From JBBSUX01 sp038234045 (GTDB lineage Bacteria; Pseudomonadota; Gammaproteobacteria; Burkholderiales; Burkholderiaceae_C), in NCBI GenBank assembly GCA_038234045.1, contig JBBSUX010000018.1, forward strand, positions 1 to 21,983: a stretch of 21,983 nt of DNA, read 5' to 3'. The translations under genes and the position numbers were made by a program. Under the pieces are notes generated by a model. It made no database searches and had not been told where the DNA came from. It saw only the letters and a program-made list of their open reading frames with translations. Every line of letters begins with the position of its first letter. Position 1 is the first letter of the stretch. Below, in pieces: positions 11,462 through 19,361 of the stretch.

Positions 11462-12715
11462 ATGGCTGAGATCAAGAACTACACCCTCAATTTCGGGCCG
11501 CAGCACCCGGCAGCCCATGGTGTGCTGCGCCTGGTGCTGGAGCTCGATGGCGAAGTCGTCCAACGCGCCGATCCGCATATCGGCCTGCTGCATCGCGCGA
11601 CCGAGAAGCTGGCGGAAAGCAAGACATACATACAGTCACTGCCCTACATGGATCGCCTCGACTATGTGTCGATGATGTCCAACGAGCACGCCTATTGCCT
11701 TGCGATCGAAAAGTTGCTGGGGCTGGAGGTGCCGCTGCGCGCCCAGTACATCCGGACCATGTTCGGCGAGATCACCCGGTTGCTCAACCATCTGATGTGG
11801 TTGGGCTCCCACGGAAACGATTGCGGCAGTTCGACCATCCTTATTTACGCTTTCCGTGAGCGCGAGGATCTTTTCGACGTCTACGAAGCGGTTTCCGGTG
11901 CGCGTATGCATGCGGCATATTTCCGTCCGGGCGGTGTGTATCGTGACCTTCCCGACGTCATGCCCAAGTACACCGTGAGCAAGATCCGCAATGCGCGTGC
12001 GATGGACCGCCTGAACGAGAATCGGCAAGGTTCGGTGCTCGATTTCATTGATGATTTCACCCAAAGATTCGACCGTAACCTCTCGGAGTACCACACACTT
12101 CTGACGGACAACCGCATCTGGAAGCAGCGCACTGTCGGAATCGGCGTCATGTCTCCCGAGCGCGCCTTGAACCTTGGTCTTACCGGGCCAATGCTGCGAG
12201 GTTCTGGTATTGCTTGGGATCTCCGCAAGAAGCAGCCGTACGACGTGTATGACCGCATGCAGTTCGATATTCCTGTGGGCAAGACCGGCGACTGTTACGA
12301 CCGCTATCTGGTTCGCATGGAAGAGATGGCTCAGTCCAACCGCATCGTCAAGCAATGCGTAGACTGGCTCAAGGTGAATCCGGGCCCAGTGATCACCGAC
12401 AACCACAAGATTGCCGCTCCCGACCGCGAGTCGATGAAGGGCAACATGGAAGAGCTGATCCACCATTTCAAGCTCTTCAGCGAAGGCTTCCATGTGCCTG
12501 AAGGCGAGGCCTATGCGGCCGTGGAACATCCCAAGGGCGAGTTCGGCATCTACATGGTGAGCGACGGTGCCAATAAGCCCTACCGCCTGAAAATCCGGGC
12601 GCCCGGGTTCGCCCATCTGGCGGCGATGGATGAAATGGTCCGCGGTCACATGATTGCTGATGCCGTCGCCGTGATTGGCACCCTCGATATTGTTTTTGGA
12701 GAGATTGATCGATGA
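11462..12715 (+). CDS. nuoD: NADH-quinone oxidoreductase subunit D
   Basis: The 49-kDa-type subunit that forms the quinone-head pocket with NuoB; related to [NiFe] hydrogenase large subunits but without the metal centre. It has 417 residues, normal for a stand-alone NuoD. The motif GPQHPAAHGVLR (12-23) includes H19, and LPYMDRLDYVSM includes Y68; these correspond to the quinone-binding His and Tyr in the bacterial and mitochondrial enzymes. The C-terminus DIVFGEIDR is the conserved family end. No strong Shine-Dalgarno precedes the ATG. The stop overlaps the nuoE start (ATGA). Confidence 0.97.
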   Translation: MAEIKNYTLNFGPQHPAAHGVLRLVLELDGEVVQRADPHIGLLHRATEKLAESKTYIQSLPYMDRLDYVSMMSNEHAYCLAIEKLLGLEVPLRAQYIRTMFGEITRLLNHLMWLGSHGNDCGSSTILIYAFREREDLFDVYEAVSGARMHAAYFRPGGVYRDLPDVMPKYTVSKIRNARAMDRLNENRQGSVLDFIDDFTQRFDRNLSEYHTLLTDNRIWKQRTVGIGVMSPERALNLGLTGPMLRGSGIAWDLRKKQPYDVYDRMQFDIPVGKTGDCYDRYLVRMEEMAQSNRIVKQCVDWLKVNPGPVITDNHKIAAPDRESMKGNMEELIHHFKLFSEGFHVPEGEAYAAVEHPKGEFGIYMVSDGANKPYRLKIRAPGFAHLAAMDEMVRGHMIADAVAVIGTLDIVFGEIDR

Positions 12716-13203
12716 TCTCTGAAGAGTCCAGGGCCAGGTTCGCCCGTGAAGTTGAGAAGTACCCTGACGACCAAAAGCAGTCTGCCGTGATGGCCTGTCT
12801 GGCAATCGTCCAGCAGGAGCAGGGCTACGTCAGCGCTGAAAGCGAAACGATCGTCGGCGAGTTGCTCGGAATGCCCCGCATCGCGGTGCACGAGGTGACG
12901 ACCTTCTACAACATGTACAACCAGCAACCCGTCGGCCGTTTCAAGCTGAATGTCTGCACCAATCTGCCGTGCCAGTTGCGTGATGGGCAGCATGCCCTTC
13001 ATCATCTGGAACGCAAGCTGGGCGTGTCGCTGGGCGAAACCACCGCCGATGGGATGTTCACCCTCCAGCAGAGCGAATGTCTTGGTGCGTGCGCCGATTC
13101 GCCAGTCATGCTGGTCAATGACCTGACCATGTGCAGTTTCATGAGCGACGAGAAACTTGATCAGCTGATCGACGGCTTGCGGGCGTCGGGGGACGAGGCA
13201 TGA
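12712..13203 (+). CDS. nuoE: NADH-quinone oxidoreductase subunit E
   Basis: The 24-kDa-type thioredoxin-fold subunit of the NADH dehydrogenase module, binding the [2Fe-2S] cluster N1a. It has 163 residues. The four ligands are C82 and C87 (NVCTNLPCQL) and C123 and C127 (SECLGACADSP). The helical N-terminal region includes HEVTTFYNMYN (60-70). It overlaps nuoD by ATGA upstream and nuoF by ATGA downstream, so D, E and F are likely translated together. It pairs with NuoF. Confidence 0.96.
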   Translation: MISEESRARFAREVEKYPDDQKQSAVMACLAIVQQEQGYVSAESETIVGELLGMPRIAVHEVTTFYNMYNQQPVGRFKLNVCTNLPCQLRDGQHALHHLERKLGVSLGETTADGMFTLQQSECLGACADSPVMLVNDLTMCSFMSDEKLDQLIDGLRASGDEA

Positions 13204-14609
13204 ACGCAGCCAAGGTTCTCGCCCAGTTCCAGGCCACTGGCGTACAGACCTGCTTTCATGGGCGGCACATCGAGCCGCAAATCTATGCGGGTCTCGATGG
13301 CACCAACTGGAGCCTCAAGGACTACGAGGCGCGTGGCGGCTATCAAGCCCTCCGCAAAATCCTCGGCCGCCTTGATGTTCCTGCTGATGCGCCTGTCGAG
13401 ACCGACATGGATGGCAAGGCAATCGATCCAAACGGCGGGATGACCGCCGAGCAGGTGATTGCAACCGTCAAGGAATCGGCACTTCGCGGACGTGGCGGTG
13501 CAGGGTTTCCGACCGGCCTGAAGTGGAGCTTCATGCCCCGACAGTTTCCCGGGCAAAAATATCTTGTCTGCAACTCCGACGAAGGCGAACCCGGAACTTG
13601 CAAGGATCGCGACATCCTGCAGTTCAACCCGCATATCGTGATCGAGGGAATGATCATCGCAGCCTATGCGATGGGTATATCGGTTGGCTACAACTATATT
13701 CACGGCGAGATATTCCAGACCTACGAACGCTTCGAGGAAGCGCTGGAAGAAGCACGGGCGGCGGGCTACCTTGGAGACGCAATCCTGGGCAGTAACTACA
13801 GCTTCCAGTTGCATGGTGCGCATGGATTCGGCGCCTACATTTGCGGAGAGGAGACAGCATTGCTGGAGTCTCTCGAGGGCAAGAAAGGTCAACCCCGGTT
13901 CAAGCCGCCGTTCCCCGCCAGCTTCGGGCTCTATGGCAAGCCGACGACCATCAACAATACGGAAACGTTCGCAGCGGTCCCTTGGATCATCCGCAACGGT
14001 GGGGCCGCCTATCTGGCCTGTGGCAAGCCCAACAATGGTGGGACGAAGATCTATTCGGTGTCGGGCGATGTGGAGCGGCCCGGCAACTACGAGATTCCAA
14101 TGGGCACTCCCTTTGCCACGCTGCTGGAGCTTGCCGGCGGTGTGCGCAAGGGACGCAAGTTAAAGGCTGTGATCCCCGGGGGATCCTCTTCGCCTGTACT
14201 TCCGGCTGACATCATGATGCAGTGCACGATGGACTACGACTCCATCGCGAAGGCTGGCTCCATGCTGGGATCCGGTGCCGTGATCGTCATGGACGACTCC
14301 CGCAACATGGTCGAGTCGCTGCTGCGCCTTTCGTACTTCTATATGCACGAGTCCTGCGGACAATGCACTCCGTGTCGTGAGGGAACAGGCTGGATGTGGC
14401 GGGTGATCGACCGCATCCTGAACGAACACGGCAAGCAGACCGATCTCGATCTGCTGAACTCCGTCGCCGACAACATTCAAGGTCGCACCATTTGTGCACT
14501 TGGTGACGCGGCAGCGATGCCAGTGCGGGCGATGATCAAGCATTTCCGTCCGGAGTTCGAAGCGCTGATACCGCACAACCAGGACGCTGCCGGTGCGGCA
14601 GCTATCTGA
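13200..14609 (+). CDS. nuoF: NADH-quinone oxidoreductase subunit F (NADH- and FMN-binding)
   Basis: Oxidises NADH through FMN and passes electrons to cluster N3; the entry point of complex I. It has 469 residues, longer than E. coli (445). The nucleotide/FMN motif GRGGAGFPTGLKWSFMPRQ (97-115) and CNSDEGEPGT (124-133) are intact. ICGEETALLESLEGKKGQPR (214-233) is conserved. The N3 [4Fe-4S] ligands are C386, C389 and C392 (ESCGQCTPCREG) plus C432 (TICALGDAAA). The extra length is an N-terminal segment (MNAAKVLAQFQATGVQTCFH) and an acidic, Pro-containing insert at about 59-80, just before the conserved MTAEQVIATVKES. The ATG at 13200 overlaps the nuoE stop; nuoG follows after 10 nt. Confidence 0.97.
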   Translation: MNAAKVLAQFQATGVQTCFHGRHIEPQIYAGLDGTNWSLKDYEARGGYQALRKILGRLDVPADAPVETDMDGKAIDPNGGMTAEQVIATVKESALRGRGGAGFPTGLKWSFMPRQFPGQKYLVCNSDEGEPGTCKDRDILQFNPHIVIEGMIIAAYAMGISVGYNYIHGEIFQTYERFEEALEEARAAGYLGDAILGSNYSFQLHGAHGFGAYICGEETALLESLEGKKGQPRFKPPFPASFGLYGKPTTINNTETFAAVPWIIRNGGAAYLACGKPNNGGTKIYSVSGDVERPGNYEIPMGTPFATLLELAGGVRKGRKLKAVIPGGSSSPVLPADIMMQCTMDYDSIAKAGSMLGSGAVIVMDDSRNMVESLLRLSYFYMHESCGQCTPCREGTGWMWRVIDRILNEHGKQTDLDLLNSVADNIQGRTICALGDAAAMPVRAMIKHFRPEFEALIPHNQDAAGAAAI

Positions 14610-14619
14610 GCACACACAC

Positions 14620-16788
14620 ATGGTTGAAATCGAACTTGACGGCCAGAAGGTCGAGGTAGCCGAGGGCTGCATGGTCATGCATGCAGCTGATAAGGCAGGA
14701 ACCTACATTCCGCACTTCTGCTATCACAAGAAGCTGAGCATCGCGGCAAATTGCCGGATGTGCCTTGTGGATGTGGAAAAGGCGCCGAAGCCGATGCCCG
14801 CCTGCGCAACGCCGGTGACCAACGGCATGGTCGTGCGCACCAAGAGTGCGAAAGCGATCAAGGCCCAGAACTCCGTGATGGAGTTTCTCCTCATCAATCA
14901 TCCGCTCGACTGCCCGATTTGCGATCAGGGCGGCGAATGCCAGTTGCAGGATCTGGCTGTCGGCTACGGTGCTTCTGCATCGCGCTATGAAGAGGAAAAA
15001 CGCGTCGTCTTCCATAAGAACGTGGGGCCGCTCATCTCGATGGAGGAAATGAGCCGTTGCATCCACTGCACCCGCTGCGTTCGCTTCGGGCAGGAAGTCG
15101 CGGGCGTGATGGAGCTCGGGATGATCCACCGTGGCGAGCACGCGGAGATCACGACAGTGCTGGGCGACACAGTGGACTCCGAGCTTTCGGGCAACATGAT
15201 TGATATTTGCCCTGTGGGCGCGTTAACCAGCAAACCCTTCCGCTACAGCGCGCGGCCATGGGAGCTGTCGCGTCGGCGATCGGTGAGTCCACACGACTCC
15301 ACGGGGGCGAACCTCATCGTGCAGGTCAAGAACAGTCAGGTGATGCGGGTTTTACCGTTCGAGAATGAAGCCGTCAATGAATGCTGGATCGCAGACCGAG
15401 ACCGCTTCTCGTACGAATCGCTCAACAGCGACGAACGACTGACGCAACCCATGCTCAAGCAGGGCGGCGAATGGTGCTCGGTAGGCTGGCAAACGGCATT
15501 GGAATATGTCGCCAACGGATTGCGGTCGATTCAGGCTGAACATGGCCCGCAGTCCATCGGAACCCTCGCAAGCCCGCACAGCACTCTGGAAGAGCTTTAC
15601 CTCGCCGGTCAACTGATGCGCGGAATGGGCAGCGGCAACATTGACTATCGCCTTCGCACTTCAGATTTTGCGAACGTTAACGGCGCGCAGATTCGTTGGC
15701 TCGGAACCAGCATCGCCTCGCTTTCTCAACTCGATGGCGTGCTTGTCATAGGCTCGAACTTGCGCAAGGATCATCCGTTGTTTGCTCAGCGCGTCCGTCA
15801 GTCCGCTCGCAAGGGTGCTTCTGTCGCTGCTTTGACCTCGAGTCAGCCGGACTGGGCCATGCCGCTCGAAACATCGATCGTGGCGCCCACCGATCAATGG
15901 GTTGCGCAACTCGCCGGGATTGCGTCGGTCATCGCAGACCGCAAGAGTCTCACCCCACCCGTGCCCGGCGTTGCGACAGAGCAGGGCGACACCATTGCTT
16001 CCATGTTGCTGCGTGGCGAACGCAGGGCGCTGCTGCTTGGAAACGGCGCAGCGCATCATCCGAACGCTTCTGCATTGCTTGCGCTGGCTGGATGGATCGC
16101 CGAAAACACAGGCGCTACCGTGGGCTATCTGACAGAAGCTGCCAATACCGTTGGAGCGCAGTTCGCCGGCGCCCTTCCGGATGTCGGCGGCCTCAATGCG
16201 AACGAAATGATGAGCGGCCGACTCAAGGCAGCCATCCTGTTGGGGTGTGAGCCCATCGCTGATTGCGCGAATGGGCCAGCGGCAGCTGCTGCGCTGGCGG
16301 GTGCCGACATGGTGATTACGCTCAATGCGTTCAAGGCGAATATGGACATCAGCGATGTGCTTTTGCCAATCGCGCCCTTCACCGAAACGCCGGGGACGTT
16401 CGTCAACGCGGAGGGATTGCTGCAAAGCTTCCATCCGGTCGTCAAGCCGCGAGGCGAGGCCCGTCCGGCCTGGAAGGTGCTTCGGGTTCTTGCTAATTTA
16501 CTGGATATTTCCGGATTCGAGTTCGAATCCGCCGAAGATGTTCGCGCTGCGATGGCGAATGGGAAAACGACATTCGATCGGGTTCCCGCTGAGCGGCTCT
16601 CCAACGCTGTAAGCGGTAATACCGGCATGGATTGGGACCGCACGGGCGGAGAGCCGGCTGTCGCTGCCATCTATCAACTGGATGGCATCGTGCGCCGCGC
16701 ACCATCGCTGCAGCTTACGGTGGATGGGCGCATGGGGGCCGAAGCCGCATCTGCTGCAAAGCCTGCGACTGGAGCGGTGGCAGCATGA
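14620..16788 (+). CDS. nuoG: NADH-quinone oxidoreductase subunit G
   Basis: The large 75-kDa-type subunit that carries the Fe-S chain between NuoF and NuoI. It has 722 residues. Ferredoxin-type N1b ligands: C34, C45, C48, C62. N5 ligands: H94, C98, C101, C107. N4 ligands: C147, C150, C153, C197. The rest is a molybdopterin-oxidoreductase-like fold without cofactor. The extra N7 cluster of E. coli is missing: the segment after N4 reads WELSRRRSVSPHDSTGANL, with no CxxCxxxC. I chose the ATG at 14620 (MVEIELDGQKVEV); a GTG at 14593 would overlap nuoF. There is no clear Shine-Dalgarno, and a CA-repeat (14611-14619) sits directly before the ATG. The C-terminus is Ala-rich. The stop overlaps nuoH (ATGA). 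Confidence 0.96.
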   Translation: MVEIELDGQKVEVAEGCMVMHAADKAGTYIPHFCYHKKLSIAANCRMCLVDVEKAPKPMPACATPVTNGMVVRTKSAKAIKAQNSVMEFLLINHPLDCPICDQGGECQLQDLAVGYGASASRYEEEKRVVFHKNVGPLISMEEMSRCIHCTRCVRFGQEVAGVMELGMIHRGEHAEITTVLGDTVDSELSGNMIDICPVGALTSKPFRYSARPWELSRRRSVSPHDSTGANLIVQVKNSQVMRVLPFENEAVNECWIADRDRFSYESLNSDERLTQPMLKQGGEWCSVGWQTALEYVANGLRSIQAEHGPQSIGTLASPHSTLEELYLAGQLMRGMGSGNIDYRLRTSDFANVNGAQIRWLGTSIASLSQLDGVLVIGSNLRKDHPLFAQRVRQSARKGASVAALTSSQPDWAMPLETSIVAPTDQWVAQLAGIASVIADRKSLTPPVPGVATEQGDTIASMLLRGERRALLLGNGAAHHPNASALLALAGWIAENTGATVGYLTEAANTVGAQFAGALPDVGGLNANEMMSGRLKAAILLGCEPIADCANGPAAAAALAGADMVITLNAFKANMDISDVLLPIAPFTETPGTFVNAEGLLQSFHPVVKPRGEARPAWKVLRVLANLLDISGFEFESAEDVRAAMANGKTTFDRVPAERLSNAVSGNTGMDWDRTGGEPAVAAIYQLDGIVRRAPSLQLTVDGRMGAEAASAAKPATGAVAA

Positions 16789-17861
16789 TCACCTCCTTTT
16801 ACAGCTGGGGTGACGGGCTCATCAGCGCGGGCTGGTGGGCGGCAGGCTTATGGCCGGTCATCTGGGCGCTTCTGAAAATTGTGTGTGTATTGATCCCCCT
16901 GATGGGTGCGGTCGCATATCTCACTTTGTGGGAGCGCAAGTTCCTGGGCTGGATTCAGGTCCGTCATGGTCCGAACCGGGTCGGTCCCTTCGGTTTGCTT
17001 CAGCCAATTGCAGATGCGTTGAAGCTGCTGACGAAGGAGATCATCAGTCCGTCGGCAGCCAGCAGTGGGCTCTTCCGTCTTGGCCCGATCATGGCGATCA
17101 TGCCGGCGCTCGCAGCCTGGGTAGCCATTCCGTTCGGACCGGACGTGGTCCTTGCCGACGTCAATGCTGCGCTGCTTCTGATCATGGCCATTACATCGGT
17201 CGAGGTGTACGGCGTCATCATCGCGGGCTGGGCGTCCAACTCCAAATACGCTTTCCTTGGTGCGCTGCGGGCGTCAGCGCAGATGGTCAGCTATGAAATC
17301 GCCATGGGCTTCTGTCTGGTCGTGGTGATCATGGTCAGCGGAAGCTTGAATCTGGGCGATGTCGTTGCCGCACAGGCAAGAGGAATATTCGCCGCCCGGG
17401 GTATCGGATTCCTGTCCTGGAACTGGCTGCCCTTGCTTCCCATCTTCATTGTCTACATCGTTTCCGGCGTGGCAGAAACCAATCGCCATCCGTTCGATGT
17501 CGTGGAAGGCGAAGCTGAAATCGTCGCCGGTCATATGGTCGAGTATTCGGGGATGGGTTTTGCGATCTTCTTTCTGGCGGAATACGCCAGCATGTGGCTG
17601 GTTTCAATCCTTGCCGCGTTGATGTTCCTTGGTGGCTGGCTGTCACCAGTCGCCTTCCTCGATTTCATCCCGGGCTGGATCTGGCTCGCAATCAAGACCT
17701 TCTTTGTCGTGTCAATGTTCATCTGGATTCGAGGAACCTTTCCGCGCTTCCGGTATGACCAGATCATGCGGCTGGGCTGGAAGATCTTCATTCCGGTGAC
17801 GCTGGTGTGGCTGCTCGTAGTGGGCGGCTGGATGCAGACGTCCTGGAATATCTGGAAATAA
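16785..17861 (+). CDS. nuoH: NADH-quinone oxidoreductase subunit H
   Basis: The membrane subunit that forms the entry of the quinone tunnel and links redox chemistry to the proton pumps. It has 358 residues with about eight transmembrane helices. Conserved sequences are ERKFLGWIQVRHGPNRVGP (starting near residue 50), SYEIAMG, and the acidic loop AETNRHPFDVVEGEAEIVAG followed by HMVEYSGMGFAIFFLAEYA. The C-terminal IRGTFPRFRYDQIMRLGWK is typical. The ATG overlaps the nuoG stop as ATGA; nuoI follows after 12 nt with a GGAG ribosome site. Confidence 0.97.
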   Translation: MITSFYSWGDGLISAGWWAAGLWPVIWALLKIVCVLIPLMGAVAYLTLWERKFLGWIQVRHGPNRVGPFGLLQPIADALKLLTKEIISPSAASSGLFRLGPIMAIMPALAAWVAIPFGPDVVLADVNAALLLIMAITSVEVYGVIIAGWASNSKYAFLGALRASAQMVSYEIAMGFCLVVVIMVSGSLNLGDVVAAQARGIFAARGIGFLSWNWLPLLPIFIVYIVSGVAETNRHPFDVVEGEAEIVAGHMVEYSGMGFAIFFLAEYASMWLVSILAALMFLGGWLSPVAFLDFIPGWIWLAIKTFFVVSMFIWIRGTFPRFRYDQIMRLGWKIFIPVTLVWLLVVGGWMQTSWNIWK

Positions 17862-17873
17862 CGGAGTGCGTTC

Positions 17874-18383
17874 ATGACTGCCGCAGCGGTATCACCTTTT
17901 TCCCTGAAAGATTTTTTCAAGAGCTTCATGCTGGTGGAGCTCTTCAAGGGAATGGCCTTGACGGGTCGCTACGCGTTCAGCCGCAAGGTCACAGTGCAGT
18001 TTCCTGAAGAGAAGACGCCGCTGTCCCCGCGGTTTCGCGGCTTGCACGCTTTGCGGCGTTACGAGAACGGCGAAGAGCGCTGCATCGCATGCAAGCTGTG
18101 CGAGGCGGTCTGTCCTGCCGTAGCAATCACGATCGAATCCGATGTGCGAGAGGACGGTACGAGACGTACTACGCGCTACGACATTGATCTCACGAAATGT
18201 ATTTTCTGTGGATTCTGCGAAGAGAGTTGTCCAGTGGACTCAATTGTCGAAACTCAGATTCTTGAGTATCACGGTGAAAAGCGGGGCGATCTCTATTTCA
18301 CCAAAGACATGCTGCTGGCGGTCGGCGATCGTTACGAGCAAGAAATTTCTGCGGCCAAGGCTGCGGATGCGAAGTACCGCTGA
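17874..18383 (+). CDS. nuoI: NADH-quinone oxidoreductase subunit I
   Basis: The 23-kDa-type ferredoxin subunit holding two [4Fe-4S] clusters, N6a and N6b, which carry electrons from NuoG to N2 in NuoB. It has 169 residues. The two motifs are C70-IA-C73-KL-C76-EAV-C80-P and C109-IF-C112-GF-C115-EES-C119-P. The amphipathic N-terminus (SLKDFFKSFMLVELFKGM) anchors it on the membrane arm. GGAG lies 9 nt before the ATG. The 19-nt gap to nuoJ has only a weak ribosome site. Confidence 0.97.
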   Translation: MTAAAVSPFSLKDFFKSFMLVELFKGMALTGRYAFSRKVTVQFPEEKTPLSPRFRGLHALRRYENGEERCIACKLCEAVCPAVAITIESDVREDGTRRTTRYDIDLTKCIFCGFCEESCPVDSIVETQILEYHGEKRGDLYFTKDMLLAVGDRYEQEISAAKAADAKYR

Positions 18384-18402
18384 GGGCGGCTGGAACAATT
18401 CA

Positions 18403-19038
18403 ATGGATGTTACGACCGGTCTTTTTTACCTGTTTTCGCTCGTGCTTCTTGGCGCCGCGTTTCGGGTCATCACAGCGCGCAATCCCGTGCATGCGGTGCT
18501 TTTCCTCATGCTTGCTTTTTCTCAGGCTTCTGCCCTCTGGCTGATCCTGCGGGCTGAATTTCTGGCGATCACGTTGGTACTGGTGTACCTCGGCGCCGTG
18601 ATGGTTCTTTTCCTGTTCGTCGTCATGATGATCAACTTAAACATGGACGGGTTACGCGAAGGTTTCTGGAAGCACTTCCCGCTTGCAGCAATCGTGGGCG
18701 TAGTCATTGCGCTCGAGATGGCTTATGTGTTGATGGGCGGTTTTCGCGACAGCGCTGTTCCGCGCGTGGCTACCGGCGCCGCTGTTGCGGTTTCGAACAC
18801 ACAGGCCCTTGGTTTCCTGCTCTACACCCAGTATTTGTATCCGCTGGAAATTGCGGCTGTGATCCTGCTGGTTGCCATCGTGAGTGCGATTGCTCTTACT
18901 CTGCGTCGACGCAAGGATTCGAAGGCAATCGATCCCGGAGATCAGATCCGGGTACGTGCAGTCGATAGGCTTTCACTGGTCCGTCTGGAAGCCACGCGTG
19001 CCGCGCCGGCTGCAGGCGCTGCGGAGCAACAGGCATGA
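18403..19038 (+). CDS. nuoJ: NADH-quinone oxidoreductase subunit J
   Basis: Membrane subunit of complex I whose third helix takes part in the conformational coupling near the quinone site. It has 211 residues with five predicted helices (about 5-23, 27-47, 53-75, 88-108 and 142-167). The conserved stretch EFLAITLVLVYLGAVMVLFL spans helix 3 and contains the family tyrosine. A hydrophilic Arg- and Ala-rich tail (about 170-211) extends past the last helix. I chose the ATG at 18403 (MDVTTGLFYLFS) over longer in-frame starts that lie inside nuoI. It overlaps nuoK by ATGA. Confidence 0.95.
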   Translation: MDVTTGLFYLFSLVLLGAAFRVITARNPVHAVLFLMLAFSQASALWLILRAEFLAITLVLVYLGAVMVLFLFVVMMINLNMDGLREGFWKHFPLAAIVGVVIALEMAYVLMGGFRDSAVPRVATGAAVAVSNTQALGFLLYTQYLYPLEIAAVILLVAIVSAIALTLRRRKDSKAIDPGDQIRVRAVDRLSLVRLEATRAAPAAGAAEQQA

Positions 19039-19343
19039 CGCTTACCTTGGGACACTTTCTCGTGCTCGGGGCGATCCTTTTCGCGATGTCCATCATCGGC
19101 ATCTTCCTGAATCGTCGAAATCTGATCGTTCTGTTGATGGCGATCGAACTGATGCTGCTGGCCGTCAATATGAATTTTGTCGCGTTCTCGCACTACCTGG
19201 GCGATATGAACGGGCAGGTATTCGTGTTTTTCATCCTTACCGTCGCCGCAGCCGAGTCGGCTATTGGCCTCGCCATTCTGGTTCTGCTGTTCCGTAATAA
19301 GTCCAGTATCAGCGTGGAAGATCTGGATTCGCTCAAGGGCTGA
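19035..19343 (+). CDS. nuoK: NADH-quinone oxidoreductase subunit K
   Basis: Small antiporter-like (MrpC-type) membrane subunit with three helices that takes part in proton translocation. It has 102 residues. The two membrane glutamates needed for pumping are present: E38 in LLMAIELMLLAVNMN and E74 in LTVAAAESAIGLAI, matching E36 and E72 of E. coli. The start overlaps the nuoJ stop (ATGA) and nuoL follows after 18 nt. Confidence 0.97.
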   Translation: MTLTLGHFLVLGAILFAMSIIGIFLNRRNLIVLLMAIELMLLAVNMNFVAFSHYLGDMNGQVFVFFILTVAAAESAIGLAILVLLFRNKSSISVEDLDSLKG

Positions 19344-19361
19344 CAAGAAAGATTCGAGAAC

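Noticed and set aside
11636..12805. A 389-codon open frame on the minus strand opposite nuoD
   Set aside because: A shadow of nuoD, with no recognisable domain or ribosome site.
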